Assembly: GCF_024713975.1 (NCBI RefSeq) | Contig: NC_091113.1 | Span: 11,234,501-11,298,500 of the forward strand | Length of the DNA stretch: 64,000 nt | Direction of reading: 5' to 3' | From: Paralichthys olivaceus | Taxonomy: Eukaryota > Chordata > Actinopteri > Pleuronectiformes > Paralichthyidae | Shown here: positions 62,527 to 64,000 of the stretch, piece by piece | How the letters are laid out: every line of letters starts with the position of its first letter | Numbering within the stretch: position 1 is the stretch's first letter | Translations under genes and position numbers: made by a program | Notes under the pieces: model-generated | Told to the model about the DNA's origin: nothing | What the model saw: the letters and a program-made list of their open reading frames with translations, nothing else | The model's database searches: none

Positions 62527-64000
62527 ACAAACTTCTAAACCATAACTGACTTTTTGACTCCAGCAAACAAAAAGTAATGAAACACTCTTTTTCATTGTAT
62601 ATCCAGGCTTCAGCTTTGTGTTTCCATTGTCATATCACCCTGCAAGCCTAAAGGTGAGCGAACAACATGCCAGTGTATTCAGTGTCAACATCCTGTTGCG
62701 GCCTTATCAAGGCATGCATCTTGCAATGCTGACGCTGAGCAGATCCACACGATGTCTCAAATAAAAACCCACACTGACCCGACACTAAACACACGCCGTG
62801 AGAGACATTAGTTGAGGGAAATTTAAAGCAAGTGCACCACAATAGACAAGCAATCTGACCTCCCCTTTTATTTCCCTGCTTGTGACTGATTCTCGTGCAT
62901 TTTGTAAGAAGGGGCTGTTGAGCACTTGATCCTTAACCCCTCTAGGTCCTAGAACAACCCATTAACAGATGATACTGGCTTCTTCTATACTATCAGAAAG
63001 CGATACACTCGTCCATGAGGTGTGTAAATGCACCATAAACAACCATATTCATACTCCCAAGTTACTCCCAAGAGACCAAGTTATCTGGGTTACTTTTCCA
63101 CAAGAGTAAAGTTCAGTTTCAGCCCATCATTACAGTAGACAAAATACCGTACCGGTTCTGGCCTTTAAATGTGTAGTCTCCAGACCCAACTGTAAACTAA
63201 TACCAGCCAGTGTGAACTGTGGGGACAAAGAGTGCAGTTGCCGCTGCCCCTAGAGTCCTCACCACTCTGGAACCTTTCAGTCCTATAGCCCACACAAAAC
63301 CCATGGAATGCAATTTGCAATTTATCTCCCAACTTCCTGTTTTTTTCATCACCAAACCCACCGCCATCCTCCCCCGTCACCATACTTTAGCAACCCCCCC
63401 CAACAATCCCCCAGAATTCCTTCTTTTCCTCCTCTTCTCCTGATTCCTCGGATTTTGTTTCTGCCTCATACTCACCGTTTAATTGAGTAGGTTAATCCTA
63501 CATAATTATATCATGTTCCTGCTCAACTTTCCTGCTGCTTTGTGGTTTGTCGTATACGCCACACGGCTCCTCTGAAGGCACCCTTTGAAACAGAGCTGGA
63601 TGGGGCGGGTGAGTGGGATGCAATGTTGAGTTCCTGATGTGAATATGTGATAACAGAAACGGACATGCTATTGTAGAGCACTGTGGAGAAAGCAGAGCAT
63701 CAGTATGCTCCATTATAAACCCATTACATTTATCTCCCTGACTTATTACTCTACTTATTCAATGGGATTTGTGCGAAATCCCCAGGCAGTGGGTCGGAGA
63801 AGAACATTGCAGTGCAGCCTTGTATGCATGAAAATAAACCAGGCCTCAAAATAACTAGATGTCAGCTTCTCATCTAGTTTCCATGAATATTAAATCTACA
63901 GCACCCAGACTGGTGGACTTTAACAAACAGAGCAGGACATTGGTTGAATATGAAACACAGCACGCTCTCAGGCCGAGTCCTTGCTGCACGGCGACGACGG

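Larger units (their letters stand above)
60574..64000. other. itga3 upstream flank, no gene seen
   Basis: The first 400 bp contains the itga3 promoter by position, with C/T-rich sequence and no obvious TATA box. The rest holds two interspersed repeats (60990-61310 and 62400-62526), AT-rich sequence (61320-61560) and C/T-rich stretches. Open frames at 61744-62094 and elsewhere show no family resemblance. In human the next genes on this side of ITGA3 are DLX3 and DLX4; none of their homeobox exons is in the window. Confidence 0.5.

Overview
This is vertebrate nuclear DNA, almost certainly from a ray-finned fish and most likely a percomorph teleost. Genes are split into many short GT-AG exons, CA/GT microsatellites are abundant, teleost-type interspersed repeats are scattered through introns and spacers, and the encoded proteins match vertebrate families. 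There is no prokaryotic or viral architecture and no CRISPR array. I found no wholly new genetic system. The value of the window lies in accurate gene models and several unusual sequence arrangements.

Layout from left to right. (1) 79-618, + strand: the last two coding exons of an MPP2-like p55 MAGUK, with its poly(A) signal at 1315. (2) 2171-6509, - strand: two neighbouring partial genes that each encode a membrane segment, a basic stretch and a proline/tyrosine-rich (PPxY-type) tail. They look like diverged tandem paralogues. (3) 7074-10152, - strand: a five-exon ABI3-like gene of 343 codons that ends in a polyproline tail, with no visible SH3 domain. (4) 10153-17322: a 7-kb spacer with microsatellites, a diverged tandem duplication carrying CTCF-like motifs, and interspersed repeats. 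(5) 17323-33222, + strand: a complete 25-exon gene for two-domain (somatic-type) angiotensin-converting enzyme, 1285 aa, with both HEMGH active sites intact. (6) 60573-34978, - strand: a complete 25-exon integrin alpha-3 gene, 1073 aa with the B-type tail. An alternative A-type tail exon (36114-36224) would give 1055 aa. Its first intron spans 13.6 kb. (7) 60574-64000: the upstream flank of itga3, with repeats and no gene recognised.

All exon junctions of abi3, ace and itga3 were placed by eye. The coding sums (1032, 3858 and 3222 nt) are exact multiples of three, which supports the models. MPP2, ABI3, ACE and ITGA3 all lie on human chromosome 17q, so this is a conserved vertebrate linkage block. 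The four proteins act in different places: junction/synapse scaffold, actin-regulating WAVE complex partner, cell-surface dipeptidyl carboxypeptidase and laminin receptor. Nothing suggests they are co-regulated as a unit. ace and itga3 converge, and their probable poly(A) signals are less than 100 bp apart.

The most notable observations are these: long UG repeats that replace the normal polypyrimidine tract at two itga3 3' splice sites, one facing a complementary CA tract near the 5' splice site; preserved A and B integrin alpha-3 tails; the apparent loss of SH3 from the ABI3 protein; the paired PPxY membrane-protein genes; a dispersed MITE-like family with CTCF-like cores; and a DR4-type nuclear receptor half-site cluster in ace intron 1.
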